Shown here: piece by piece, positions 1 to 11,050 of the stretch
How the letters are laid out: each line of letters begins with the position of its first letter
Numbering within the stretch: position 1 is the stretch's first letter
DNA from: Fasciola hepatica
Lineage: Eukaryota; Platyhelminthes; Trematoda; Plagiorchiida; Fasciolidae
DNA: 64,000 nt
Direction: 5' to 3'
Assembly: GCA_948099385.1 (NCBI GenBank)
Contig: CANUEZ040000183.1
Span: forward strand, 1 to 64,000
The notes under the pieces: model-generated
What the model saw: the letters and a program-made list of their open reading frames with translations, nothing else
Database searches by the model: none
Told to the model about the DNA's origin: nothing
Program-made: the position numbers and the translations under genes

Positions 1-1050
1 AGTCCTTCCATTCCTACCTATGGCACGAGACAGCTTGCAATCAACCTGGGACCACAACGACGGTATCTGTGGACGTTCATCTTTGCGGACGTTCCCACAG
101 GCATACTGGGAATCGATTTTCTGCAGCACTGTGAATTACTTGTTGATCCACGTAGGCTGCAGCGTATCGATCCTTCGTCGGACACCAAATGTACGGGTCT
201 TGCAGCTCGAACAGATGCACACCGAATCAGAAGTTTGTTTTCTGACGTTTCTCACGTTTTTCAGTCTTTATTTATTAAATTCCCCATATTGACTAAACCA
301 TTTGAAGAGATAGAGACAGTGACCGATCGTGTAGCACACCACATTGTCACTAACGGACCACCAGTCACGGCACGACCTCGCCGACTGGCACCAGACAAAT
401 TGGCTCTCGCCAAACGTGCGTTCGACACTTTACCTTCTAAAGGTATTGTTCGTCCTTCTCACAGTCCATGGGCCTCACCTATGCATATGGTTCTTAAGAA
501 GGATGGCATTAGCTTGCGACCATGTGGCGACTGTCGCGCACTAAACTCGGTTACCCGTTACGATAGCTATCCGATACCCCACGTACACGACATCACGGCA
601 TCACTTCAAGGCACGACTGTATTTTCTAAGATCGATTTGGTACGAGCCTATCACCAGATCCCAGTCGCCGCTGAAGATGCCGAAAAAAACCCTGTCACAA
701 CTCTTTTTGGTTTGTTTGAGTTCCTCCGTATGCCTTTTGGTTTGCGAAATGCTGCTCAGACATTCCAGAGGTTTATCGATAGCACTACACGAGACTTGGA
801 ATTTGTTCACGTCTATATCGATGACTTGCTAATCGCTTCGTCGAGCGTAGATGAACATTTCCAACATTTGATGCTACTATTTCAACGTTTTTCCGAACAC
901 CGAATGGTAGTCAATCCTGATGAATGTGAACTTGGCAAACCGGAACTTGTGTTCCTTGGCCACAAGATCACTCAAGATGGTATCAAGCCTTACGAGGATA
1001 AAGTGCGCTATTCTAGATTACGCCGTACAGTCCTCAATCAAGAAGCTTAA
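1..1050 (+). pseudogene. pol: Ty3/gypsy pol: protease C-terminus and reverse transcriptase
   Basis: One open frame runs in from the window edge, so the protease N-terminus lies outside. The first ~60 codons have the late part of a gypsy aspartic protease (ILGIDFLQHCELLVDP), followed by the usual spacer and the RT. RT landmarks are ITNGPPVTARPRRLAPDKL-like wording before the fingers, FSKIDLVRAYHQIP (first catalytic Asp), LRMPFGLRNAAQTFQRF, and the catalytic YIDD at 814-825, then LGHKIT. The enzyme would copy element RNA into cDNA in cytoplasmic particles. The frame is lost near 1006, where the same protein continues in the next frame, consistent with a one-base deletion. The MPFGLRNAAQTFQRF wording resembles CsRn1-type gypsy elements of flukes as I remember them; this is family-level recognition only. 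Confidence 0.9.
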
Positions 1051-1671
1051 GGCATTTTTTGGGTTAGTTAACTTTTATCGTCGTTTCATACCCCATGCTG
1101 CTGAACATTTGCTTCCATTAACTGACTTACTTCGTGGCAATCCACATAAGTTATCGCCCACGGATGCCGCACGAGTAGCGTTCTCGGTGATTAAAGCGAC
1201 ATTAGCTCAGACCACGCTCCTAATGCACCCAGTTCCGTCCGCCACGCTAAGCATAGCGGTGGATGCATCCGACTTTGCCATCGGAGCGGCCCTGCAATAG
1301 TCTGTTTCTCGGATTTGGCAGCCATTAGAGTTTTTCTCTCGATGCCTCAGTCCCACGAAATCTAAATATGGTGCTTTTGATCGCGAACTGCTGGCTGCAT
1401 ATAACGCCGTTAAACACTTCCGCCATGCAGTCGAGGGTCCATATTTCATCCTCGATACCGACTATAAGCCTTTGACGTATGCATTGCATACTAAGTCTGA
1501 CCGTTACTCCCCATGAGAAGTCAGACATTTAGACTATATTTCTCAGTTCACGACTGACCTACGACACGTTAAAGGTGAGTTGAACTGCGTTGCAGATGCT
1601 TTGTCGCGTATTCCGCTTAATGCTATTAAATCTCCGGCTTTAGACATCCCTGCCATGGCTGCAGCATAGGC
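1007..1671 (+). pseudogene. pol: Ty3/gypsy pol: RT connection and RNase H domain
   Basis: This continues the upstream RT one frame over. It begins with the thumb/connection signature LKAFFGLVNFYRRFIP and then shows an RNase H-like domain: IAVDASDFAIGAAL, PLEFFSRCLSPTKSKYGAFDRELLAAY, HFRHAVEG, and the domain end GELNCVADALSRIP. RNase H removes the RNA strand of the cDNA hybrid. In-frame stops at 1298-1300 (TAG), 1514-1516 (TGA) and 1667-1669 (TAG) each fit a single-base change of a Gln, Arg or similar codon, so the copy cannot make a full polyprotein. The first RNase H aspartate (in VDASD) is kept. It is clearly part of the same element as the RT. Confidence 0.85.
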
Positions 1672-2600
1672 ACAGAATACCTCATGTATGAAAGCCGCTC
1701 AGTCATCGTTGTTACAGTGTCAGTCCATGCCTCTGGCCACCAGTGCTGGGACTATGCTCTGCGACATGTCTACTGGCCTACCGCGACTAATCGTACCCTC
1801 TACATATCGGCGTCTCGTGTTCGATATCCTACATGGACTCTCACATCCAGGCATCGCAGCCAGTCTCCGATTAGTAGCTGCACGATACGTCTGGCAGTCC
1901 ATGTTTAAAGATGTTCGTATGTGGGCAAAACAGTGTCTACAATGTCAACGGTCTAAAGTGCATAGGCACGTAGCTTTGCCTATCGGTACTTTTGCTACGC
2001 CTAATGCTCGCTTCGACCACATCCAAGTAGACATTGTGGGTCCATTGACCCCATCACACGGGTATACCTATTTACTAACGTGAATCGATAGATTTACGAG
2101 GTGGCCCGAGGCTATTCCTATCTCTGTCATCACGGCCGAATCAGTGGCTCGACATTTGATAGAACGATGAATAGCTCTGTGTGGTTGTCCTTCCACAATC
2201 GCTACCGATCGAGGGCAACAATTTGAGTCCGAACTATTCTCTTCATTAACTCATGCTGGGTACGGAACGCATTCGCACTACCGCGTACCATCCGGCATCG
2301 AATGGTTTAGTCAAACGTTTTCATCGCTAACTCAAAGCGGCTCTCAAAGCACACGAGAGTCCCGACTAGTACGAAACGGGACCGCTAGTTCTTCTTGGTA
2401 TCAGGACTTGCATAAAGGCAGATATCCAATGTTCCGCCGCAGAACTTGTCTACGGCACGACATAACGATTGTCTGGGGAAGTCTTCACGCCACGGAGTAC
2501 AGACTCACTTGCCGTACAGACTTACGTTCACCGTTTGTCTACGTACATGCAAAATCTCGCTCCGGCGCAGACTCGAATGCAGTGACGACAGGTTTTTGCT
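1672..2600 (+). pseudogene. pol: Ty3/gypsy pol: integrase zinc-binding and catalytic core
   Basis: Integrase would insert the cDNA into the chromosome. An HHCC zinc-binding module is readable (HGLSHPGIAASL, then CLQCQRSK), followed by the core start FDHIQVDIVGPLTPSHG with the first catalytic Asp. The frame closes at 2081-2083 (TGA), and the core continues with more stops and at least one frameshift. ATDRGQQFES, around 2201-2230, holds the second Asp. In NGLVKRFHR the third catalytic residue, normally Glu, reads AAA (Lys) at 2313-2315. With this substitution and the stops, the enzyme is dead. Later wording (AAELVYGTT) is also typical of gypsy integrase. Same orientation and order as the preceding RT and RNase H. 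Confidence 0.8.
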
Positions 2601-3050
2601 CCGACCGAACTCGAAACTTGTTCGCATGTATTCATTCGTGTTGATTCGGTACGGAAACCATTACAACAGCCTTACGAAGGTCCATTTTGCGTGATTTCTC
2701 GTCACGACAAGACCTTTAAGATTAATTGACACGGTCACGTCGATACCGTTAGCATCGATCGTCTTAAAGCCGCGTACGTTGATGACAGCGTGTCACCCGC
2801 TGACATGAGATTCGATGTTAACTCTGCACTACCTGTTGACGACACTTCCGTGTCACGCCAAGGTCTGCAGTCAGCGTTGCCTGCTACGACTTCGAATGAG
2901 GCTATCGTCTCACGTTCAAGACAGCACCCAGTTGGTACTGCTACGACTTCGATTGAGGCTCCCGTCCCACGTCCCGGTCGGAAGATCGTTTGCCCAGCAC
3001 GTTTTTGCGACCAGGTCAAACACGATCTTAGTCATTGCACTTCACAGTAA
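2601..3050 (+). pseudogene. pol: Ty3/gypsy pol C-terminal GPY/F-like module and tail
   Basis: The stretch reads PYEGPFCVISRHDKTFKIN, then a stop, then VSIDRLKAAYVDD, which is the GPY/F-like module that follows many gypsy integrases. The tail runs on to a stop at 3048-3050 and ends in RPGRKIVCPARF, a common closing motif of gypsy polyproteins. The tail contains an imperfect 57-bp direct repeat starting at 2884 and 2941 (ATTSNEAIVSR versus ATTSIEAPVPR), a 19-codon in-frame duplication. This marks the end of pol; the untranslated 3' part and the LTR follow. Confidence 0.75.
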
Positions 3051-3572
3051 TAACTTTCGTGTTTATCGTTTCGACACGATTTAACATACCTCATTAGTTA
3101 TTACTGTATTCTAGTCAAGTCCATCGTGGCTGCTACACCAGTTTTCCGTTTCTTTTCGTTTCATGGAACCTTGCTATATGGTACGCTTCACTGGTCCCAC
3201 GAAATCTGGAGAATTTTGGCACCAACGTTTGCATTCTGGATCGGCCCTGTCGCTCTCGTTCCTTGCCACTGACAAACCTACCGATTTGGCTTCCGGATAT
3301 CATATTGGTTAACGGTTACCCGACGCTGGACGTCATTGGTGTGGCACACCTGAATGACGATTTACGCAACCGTTGTCATTGACAACGAATCTGGTTTACG
3401 CTCGACCATCATCCTACGGTTCCTGCATACCACGGATTATGCCCGTCAGCATTCTACAGCAAAGCTACATTCACGTGTTTTACACGCATTCACGCGCACG
3501 AATATCGTTTGTATGCCTTCACCTCCTTGATGGATTTTCAAAAGCTTTCTGCGTTTTCTAGCGGGGGGCTGC
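3051..3572 (+). other. Gypsy 3' untranslated stretch with polypurine-like tract
   Basis: There is no convincing gene between the pol stop and the putative LTR. A G-rich run (AGCGGGGGG, about 3560-3568) just before CTGCTGTAGTGACC could be the polypurine tract that primes plus-strand DNA synthesis. The short reading frames here are probably chance. Confidence 0.4.
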
Positions 3573-3965
3573 TGTAGTGACCTCGATCGTCCTGAGGAAA
3601 TGACTGTTTTCTGGACATTTTCTATTTTCTCTACGATCTTTTCTGACGTTTGACATCGACCTCATTGTGTTGTTCGGTTGCGTACGTTCTACTGGACTGA
3701 CTTTTCCGAGGTTTCCGTCGACCTCGTTTTGAATCAATTTCTCTTTCGGCCGTTCGCCGATTGTACGCACTCGCGGTTCGCTTTCTGCACAGCCGTTGCG
3801 TTCCGTTTTCCGTTCGGTGTATCTTTCGTATCGGTACTGTTTCGGTGCCACAAAATAAAGAATACATCTTGCATCTTTCAGCCGACTTGCGTCTTCTCTA
3901 TTCGTCCGATAGAGGAAATATCGTTGGTATTTCGCTGCCAGACCGAATAGGAGACACGTTCACTA
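3573..3965 (+). repeat. Probable gypsy 3' LTR (right end not defined)
   Basis: The segment begins with TGTAGTGACC directly after a G-rich tract, as expected for an LTR starting with TG. It contains AATAAAG (about 3854), a possible polyadenylation signal. I could not locate a matching CA end, a target-site duplication or a second LTR, since the 5' half of the element is outside the window. The end coordinate is therefore a guess. A 156-codon frame overlaps it (3761-4231), has no known motif and is probably chance. Confidence 0.35.
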
Positions 3966-4542
3966 GCCGCTCTCGAACGTCTTCTATGGGTTCATGGCCA
4001 GTTAGAATCAGTCAAAAAATAGAGGACTGTCACAAGTATACACATCATTTGTTCGCTCAAAACATATTTTTCGCTAGATGCACGGTGGTCATTCAATCGT
4101 TGCTCATACATACTTGTCATGCACGTTCTTGCAAATACACACTAACCACTTACTCTACCGAGTTTTTCTTTCTTAAGAGTCGCGGAAAGCCTCGTTCCGG
4201 TGTGCCGAGTATTAGAGAAACGGGTGAGTGAACCACACACATTAGGAAGAACTGACGAAGGCGCCATCTGAGTAATTAATGTGATAAGACGAACAGGTTC
4301 ATAAGTTATCGGTTGGCTGCAACAATAAAAATCGAGAACTCGAGGTATCGCTTGCATCGGGACGATTGTTTTGCTGCCACCGATATTATAAACAAAATAA
4401 TTCTCAAGTCCTGCTTTGCTAAATGATGAAAAGGTTAACCCATAACGCAGCATGAGTTCGAACTCTATCTATCTCTTTCCCCTCGATCGCACCATGTTTT
4501 TCTGGCACACAGACGGAGATCAAGCGAATGTGAAACACACAC

Positions 4543-4543
<1 letters not shown>

Positions 4544-4584
<41 letters not shown>
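4544..4584. repeat. (TA)n microsatellite
   Basis: An uninterrupted run of about 20 TA dinucleotides, flanked by ACACACACG on the left and TTATAGAG on the right. Confidence 0.97.
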
Positions 4585-4589
<5 letters not shown>

Positions 4590-6639
4590 AGAAGTCAAGG
4601 CGTACGCTGAGTTGTAAAACGTTTATTGTGACGTTTCGATCCAAACTAGGACTCGTTGTCAAACCTGACTTTTGAACCATCAAGAAAAGTTTAAGCTTGC
4701 CAAGCCCTATAAACTCACCACCATACGCCTATTCAGTAAAACTTCTTAAGCTAACTGAAGTTCCCTATATGTCTTTCAAAGGCAAGCAAGCAGCAACACA
4801 AAAAACTAAGATCAGTGTGGTGGTGATTTTACCGGATTCAATACGTAATTACTGGTACTCTTTAAATACTTCAGTTCATTTTAAGCTTCTGTTGGTGCTG
4901 ACTTTCTTATTCAGATGTTTGCGAAATAATGCATCTATTGCTTAGAAGACAGTAAGTGCTTCCATGAAGAGAGCCCACATAAAGTGATTACGGTACGGGC
5001 CACAATGTTTCTACTGTTAAATAGAAACGATATTACTTTCAACTCCTTGCGATTATTCTGTTGCCGCCAAAAGTAACTTTATTTGTCTTCCAGTGGGGTT
5101 AAAAACGTTATGTTTCTTTGCGCAACTGCGTGGCGTTACATACTGTGTAGCGACATTCATTTTGGTTCATTTGTTTACCACACGTCATTGCCTATCTGAA
5201 CGCAAGCTTACAAGCACGACGTCCGCTTGAGCGTTGTCCGTGGACGCTATACGCAAGCTTTCACAGTATACGCTAACCGCTATCTCCCCTTAGATAGTGT
5301 TCTGCTCTTCACGCCTTGTGGGAAGCCCTGCTCCGGTGATCGTGAAGGCATCGGGTGGAGTACCACTGTAACGGACAGGTGGCCCAAGAGCAGTAGGAAG
5401 AACTAGCAAATGCGTGTAAAAATGAAATTAGCTTGGTAAGGTTTTCATGACCCGAAAACTGGTCTAAGGTCTAAAGGGCAGGCTATAAATTCGTGAGTCT
5501 GCACGAGTTGAAAATTCGAATCAGAACAAATGAATATCAACTGAAGTGAAATGTCAAAGAAACCTATGTTTAAATATTGGTCAGTGGGTTTCTGGTAACA
5601 TGGGTCGATACGTCAATACGTACTCACTTTCAAGATAGAAACCCTTCGGTTTCGGCTAGATGGAAGCTTTATCAAGCACCAACAACCATCAGGTGAAATT
5701 TTCCCCGTCGTTGATTCTGTACTGACCGTAACTGTCTGGCGCCCAAAGGTCCCGAGAAATTTATTAATCCGAAGATCCAAGACAGCAAACTGCGTCACAA
5801 GATCACGCGCCAGATGAACAACTGCTAGACCACTATGGATGGCCAGCACAGACTTGAAATGAAGATTCTGTAGAAGCAAATGAATATATTGACAGACTGC
5901 GATTCTTATTACTTGAATTGATGAAAGCCTTGCAGGCAAGTGGTTATATTCAAAATGTTCTGCCATTTTAGAACTCCTTTTACGTTTACGCAGCGAAAAT
6001 ACGGAGCAACTCTTGCGGAAGTTGATGATGTTTTGTCGGCTCAAACAGAATGCCGGTGTACATTCATGTGGCATTTGATAGTTGCACGTTATTGGTTTAT
6101 CAGGAAAGTTAAAAGACTCTAAAAAAATTGAAAAAGAATGTCCACCTGCTGTTACCTCTATGTGATTTCACCCAAAGGTCCATAGGGCACTGGTGAATAA
6201 TTCTCCAAGGAATAACCGGTGCTGATACGCATAGTTTAATGTGCGAATATGCGCTTCTAGGAGGACGGGCAATCTTACTCTCATCGAGACCCATCTGAGA
6301 CGGGGAACGCAGTAACACAAACGACCCAGAACGAGCCGCCCCGGGTAACCTTGAAATCCAGTTGTACTCCCGAGGATTTTACTTCTATTCACTTCAGTTC
6401 AGTCCGATTTGCTAAAGAATTTGTGCGGCTAGAGCTGAGCGCGTGCCCATATGGTTGCGTTGCCGACGTTTTTCCGTAGCTCCCGAAGACCTGTGGTGTT
6501 TTTCTTTTCCCGAAGGGTAATAAGTTGGTTCCGTACCTACCCAGGCAGATAAGGAGGAAAGCAATGAATAAGTCGTAACTGGCCCTAGAATCACCTAGCA
6601 TAAATCGAGGCATAAGGCCACCCAACACTGGTTCGCAGC
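4590..6639. other. Unassigned DNA, no supported gene
   Basis: I see no motif in any frame. The longest frame is 153 codons on the minus strand (5613-6074) and shows no recognisable domain. 6109-6640 may include the decayed 3' flank of the minus-strand LINE fragment that follows, but I cannot show this. Confidence 0.5.
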
Positions 6640-7330
6640 TTTCATGAGAGCCTTGCCCGTTGCGGTATTCATGACCTCCTCCGGGCGCTTGTTCCTATAG
6701 GGCACCATTCTATTCTAGGGGTAATTTGCCCTAATTTGGAACCTTGTTTTTTCTTTGTTATCTAATGATATGCCCTTCTGTGCCTCTCTATGGAGTCAAG
6801 GAGGGGATCTTTTCTCAATTTATTCCTGACGGTCCCTTCAGTACCCTGAATCTTTCAATCAAATCCCCGCCAACGTGCCTTCTCATCAAGAACAAATTTA
6901 GAGCTCGGGGTCACTCTGTGTAGCCCACCCACTTCTGGTCAATTATCACTCCAGCGTCCAGCTTTTACACTCTCTCCAGACGGTCTATATCTGTTTGATA
7001 GTACGGTGCCCAGGCTTGCAAGCAGCACGCCAGTTGCGGCCTATCTACGGCGTGGTATACCTGAACAAAAATCCGCAGCCCCCCGGACGACATGATGGAT
7101 CTAACTCGAGTGACTTCTCTCCTGGCCATACTGGTTGATTCGGTGCACTGCTTCCAAAGCTTGAAGCTGTTGTTTATCATAATGCTCAATTCTTTGACCT
7201 GAGAGACCATTTGCAACGATCCCAAATCACTCATACTAGCCCCTGTATTTGTGGCTGTGCACTGGCATTTACAGGGGCTTGGCGGCCTTGTAAATGCACA
7301 CCACTGCCACCTTCATCCAACCTCCTGACC
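6640..7330 (-). pseudogene. Non-LTR retrotransposon (LINE) RT C-terminal fragment
   Basis: On the minus strand, 7234-6965 reads VSQVKELSIMINNSF, KLWKQCTESTSMARR, LRIFVQVYHAVDRPQLACCLQAW and YYQTDIDRLERV. This is the familiar end of a CR1/Jockey-type LINE RT: a VKDLGI-like motif, then LYxxxVRPxLEY, then DIxxLExVQ, all slightly corrupted. Wording consistent with the same protein continues on both sides: a possible CKVxHL-like region up to about 7330, and NLFLMRRHVGGDLIERFRVLKG after a stop, down to about 6850. The catalytic FADD box is not found upstream. It is a truncated, decayed copy. Confidence 0.7.
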
Positions 7331-9034
7331 CGCTTCCCGTCCTATGTGATCTTTCACGCAGCTGCGTCACCTGAGACTCCAAGATCTCACTCAAAAACTG
7401 AGCGATGGCTGGGCGTATCACATTTATTCCTGCTGCTTTTTTCATAGGTCGCAGTTCAGTGTACGTCTGTTCCTCTGTTAGACTAAGTTAGGGTATTCGT
7501 GGCCCTATGGTTCTCTCCATTCACTCTTCTACATTATTTGCTGGTGAACATGCGCTCTCAAAGAGTGATAGGAGCTTGTCTGTCTTGCCTTCATAGCCTA
7601 GATCTAATAGTCCCAGTGCTCGTGCACAATTTCTACACCCTCCTTCACACTTTTGGAATTAAACGTACGTACACAAGAGCTTGCCGTTCTAGCGGACACG
7701 TGCAGCTAACCTGCATTCAAGGGACTGTTACCCTACTCTTCTGATTCCCGGAGCCATATTCCTAACCGCCTCTTAGCTATTCCTTGCTAATTGAGTGTAA
7801 CCCTGCACGGAACGTTTTGCTGTTAAAGTCAGCCACTTTTGCAGGTAGTAGCCTTGTAGGCACGTTTCTCTGGTCGCAAACACTGCCTATCCGGGGCGGG
7901 AGCAGGTCCCGCTCATCCACGGATAAACACCGGTAAGGTTTTTGAGCAACTGTTACGTCATTATCCCTCCTTTCTTTTCTAGATAAAGAGATTTTGCCTC
8001 GAAAATCTCGCAGAGCTTCAGCCATGTGTGCAGTCCGAAGATCACATGCGCGCAGCCTAGGCGCGAGGGGAACCCTGGATAACCAGGGTTTAACAGATCG
8101 TGAGGAGCTCTAAGGGAGAAGGCAACGAGTCAAAGGTTCCGATGGTTGGAAAATATGGAGGCACATGTGTCACTCCGCAGGGACCCTCGATGTTCTTGAA
8201 GTTCTCCTGGGGCTCGAGGCTGAAGCCCGGTGAATCCCGGACACTGCTTTTTCTTCAGACTTTTGGGGTACTTTTCAATTCGGCTTGAACCTTGCCGCTC
8301 CTCCTTCTGGAAGCTAATTTTTTGGTGCTTCGGTGGCAGCTGTGAATATGTAGCCATGATTCGTTTCTAAAGAATTTGCTGACACCACACCAACGTTACA
8401 TGAAATTTATGATCCCCCCATCTTGCTGGACCCCGCTTCTTTCCGCAAGCGAGTCGTTTGTCTAATTTTTCAGTATACTCTGGAGTTTTTGTTTATCCGT
8501 TCTATACCACTATGCCAAGCGGCCCGAGCCCGAGATCGTCAGAGTTTTGTGAAAAGTCCGTGGGATGTGGAACCGCATGCGATTTTTCCCGACAAATGGC
8601 GCGCAAAAGCTGCTTCATTAACAAAAAGAGCAATGTTCGGTGTGGAGAGAGAATGATAGGACTGAGTGGAGGCGCAAACTGTATTACGCTGCTCCGAACA
8701 GGCCTAAGAATCCAGTGGTACTAAGGAAGTGTTAAGTGGCATATGGGAGCTTGTGAAAAAGCTAGTTAGTTTTGGAAGTAGAACGGAGAACGAGGTGATA
8801 AAACTAAGCCACGCTGAAAAGGTAAGAAAGTCAGTGGGAATGTAGTATGGATCAAGCCAAACGCGAAACCAAGGAGCCAAGAGAAGTAGGCCGCTGAACA
8901 TCAGTAGCAAGGGAGCAAGTGGTGGTGAAAGGACTCTTAGGGGGACCAGAAAACGAACGAGAAGAATGATAACAGCAACCAGCATGGATAGCGGGAACGA
9001 TGAACCCCTGGGAGGAAGAGGGCTCTAGAATAAC
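7331..9034. other. Unassigned DNA with one short perfect hairpin
   Basis: No gene is supported in either strand. A perfect 8-bp inverted repeat with a 4-base loop (AACCCTGG-ATAA-CCAGGGTT) lies at 8071-8090. The reading frames are short and lack motifs. The last few hundred bases may be the decayed N-terminal part of the plus-strand LINE that follows. Confidence 0.45.
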
Positions 9035-10470
9035 TTGATAAACCTCACGGGGAAATTAAGACGAATGAGGTCGAAAGAGGACTCCGTTCCCTTTGGGCGA
9101 GGAAACTTACTCCAGGATATCATTGAGGAGCCCACTGTAGGAGAAGCCAAGGTAAGGCGGGGTCTGGGCCAAAGTAAGGTCGTGGATATCACGAGACAGG
9201 ACCAGAAGGGGTTCACAGAGCGGGAACTTTGAAGCAGGGAAGTGAACGCTCCCTGCCCTGTGAAATGTGGTAGAATGCGTGGACTTTGACATCAGGGACC
9301 AGCTTCTAGTACGAGCGTGTGACGCTCTTCATTGCTCGAGGACGAGTTGTCGCATTTTGCCAGATGTCTAAAGGAAGGAACAAGAAAGCAAGCAGGTTTA
9401 TAATACGATGAGGAATAAATGCAAGCAAGTAGTGAAGCCCGGGGTTATGGTGCGAGTAAGACGGTCGATAGGAGGCCAATAATTCAGAGACCGCACCACC
9501 AGACGAGGGTTGTAAATGGCCGTAAAACGAAATAAAATGTTAGACGCTCGGTACACTAGATTGAAAAAATGTAGTGATCCATTGGGCTCCCCACCAGAAG
9601 TGACATGCAAATTGAGGGAGGGCCTGGACACCCTTACGGGAGAAGCAACCGTAGTGTTGCACTTGAACATCTGTGTTATCAGAAACAAGTGGGCGAAAAC
9701 GATAGAAGAAGCTGAAAGCTGTGGCTCCGAAGCCTTTGCAGTACCAAAGACATGGCTGTCTGAAAGTTAATACATACTGCAAGAAGTCGAAAACCACCAT
9801 CGTCAAGACCGATGCAGTGATAAGGTGGGTGGAACAGTAGCCGTGCCTATTAGAAATGGTCGGGTTGACGTGAAACCGGAACTCAGGTTATTTCTGGCAT
9901 ACAAGCAACTATGTGCTGTCATTGCTTTATCTAGACCATGCAAACATTGCTTGGCATCACAGCTTCTCGAAATCTCCCCAATTAAGAGAAGTTGGCGAGT
10001 GCCTAGCCTCCTTGCGCCGAAGTATCTCAGCAGCTGTTCTACGGCGCCCCACTCTGGAAGAATAAACCACTTCCTTTGGTTGATAGTAAACACTAGTAGT
10101 CAAGTAGAACTGTAAGTGTGTGTAAACCGTTCTCCCGGATTATCGTACGCTTCTACAAACTCCCTTGATGGTGCATTTTTTTAGGCTTCGCACCACCCTG
10201 TGAGTCTCGGGCTAATAGCAGGAGACTTTACTTACCCTCAGAAAAAATTACCTTCAAAGGCAAGCCCGCCTTCTCTGACAGGTTTTCCTTCATTCGTCCT
10301 CAATGTGGGCTGGACCTGACAATTAAACACACCCACTGGAGGGCAGAATATCCTTGACCCGATCTTCACGAGTAACTCAACTATTGTCAAAACTCAGGTC
10401 ACTCACCTTTTCCTGGGCAATGGTCACGAGACAGTCATGTAAACTTTTAGCTGTCCAATCAGTGACCCCC
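9035..10470 (+). pseudogene. LINE (family B) endonuclease region
   Basis: This is a decayed apurinic-type endonuclease of a CR1/Jockey-like LINE, the enzyme that nicks target DNA to start reverse transcription. At 9640-9770 the plus strand reads LNICVIRNKWAKTIEEAESC, then AFAVPKTWLSES, matching the N-terminal NxRSIRNK...VTETWLS motifs. Further on are GGTVAVPIRNG, LIAGDFTYPQ (the GDFN box, about 10200), and QNILDPIFTSNS with LFLGNGHETVM (NILDLIFTS and the DH-type box, 10340-10440). Stops and frame changes occur throughout. The wording differs from family A below, so I treat it as a separate family. Confidence 0.75.
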
Positions 10471-11047
10471 GCCTTCTAAAATACCAAAGCCTCTTACAGC
10501 CATGGCTATTATGGTCCACTGCCAAACAAGATTCTCTCTGCTGCCAGAGACTCAGTTTTTCTGGCTTCCGAAGATGAAACTGCAACCAACTTTTTAAACA
10601 GAAGTGAACAGCAACCTAAATGGCACTAGTTTAGTCTCTAGCCCGATCACTTAGTGAGGATCTCAGAAACATTGGGGATTGAGTTCTGGCTGCAATTACC
10701 AAAAAACAAAAGAATTCTCCGTTCTATTATACATCAGCAGGAATGACCTGGAGCTCCGTCACCCAAATTAAATGCGTCTCAGCAACAGCAAGCACTGGCT
10801 TTACAGAGTTCGGCCTATTTTCTATTTGGAAAGTATGAGATCTCAACGCTCCAACAAAAATTCCTCAAGTTTTTTAATATACGCCTCTAACGCTTTCCAC
10901 TCATCCCTGCTAGGGCAGAAGAGTTCAACCCATAATCCTCCTCCTCGCCCATACTTTGTGTCAGTATTCATCCTCCTGCCATCCGTGTCACTTTTATCAA
11001 TACTATCGCCACGATTAGTTTCACGTCATCTAAAACTGACAAGGTAG
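10471..11047 (+). pseudogene. LINE (family B) linker between endonuclease and RT
   Basis: This fits the poorly conserved linker between LINE endonuclease and RT. Fragments such as NKRILRSII, KFLKFFNIRL, AEEFNP and ISFTSSKTDKVVLKTREYLG occur in the expected order on the plus strand, with frame changes. No RT catalytic block follows, so the copy breaks off near 11050. The assignment rests mainly on position after the endonuclease. Confidence 0.5.
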
Positions 11048-11050
11048 TCC

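Noticed and set aside
3761..4231. 156-codon plus frame after the gypsy pol
   Set aside because: It lies across the putative LTR, begins inside non-coding wording and has no motif; a chance frame is more likely.
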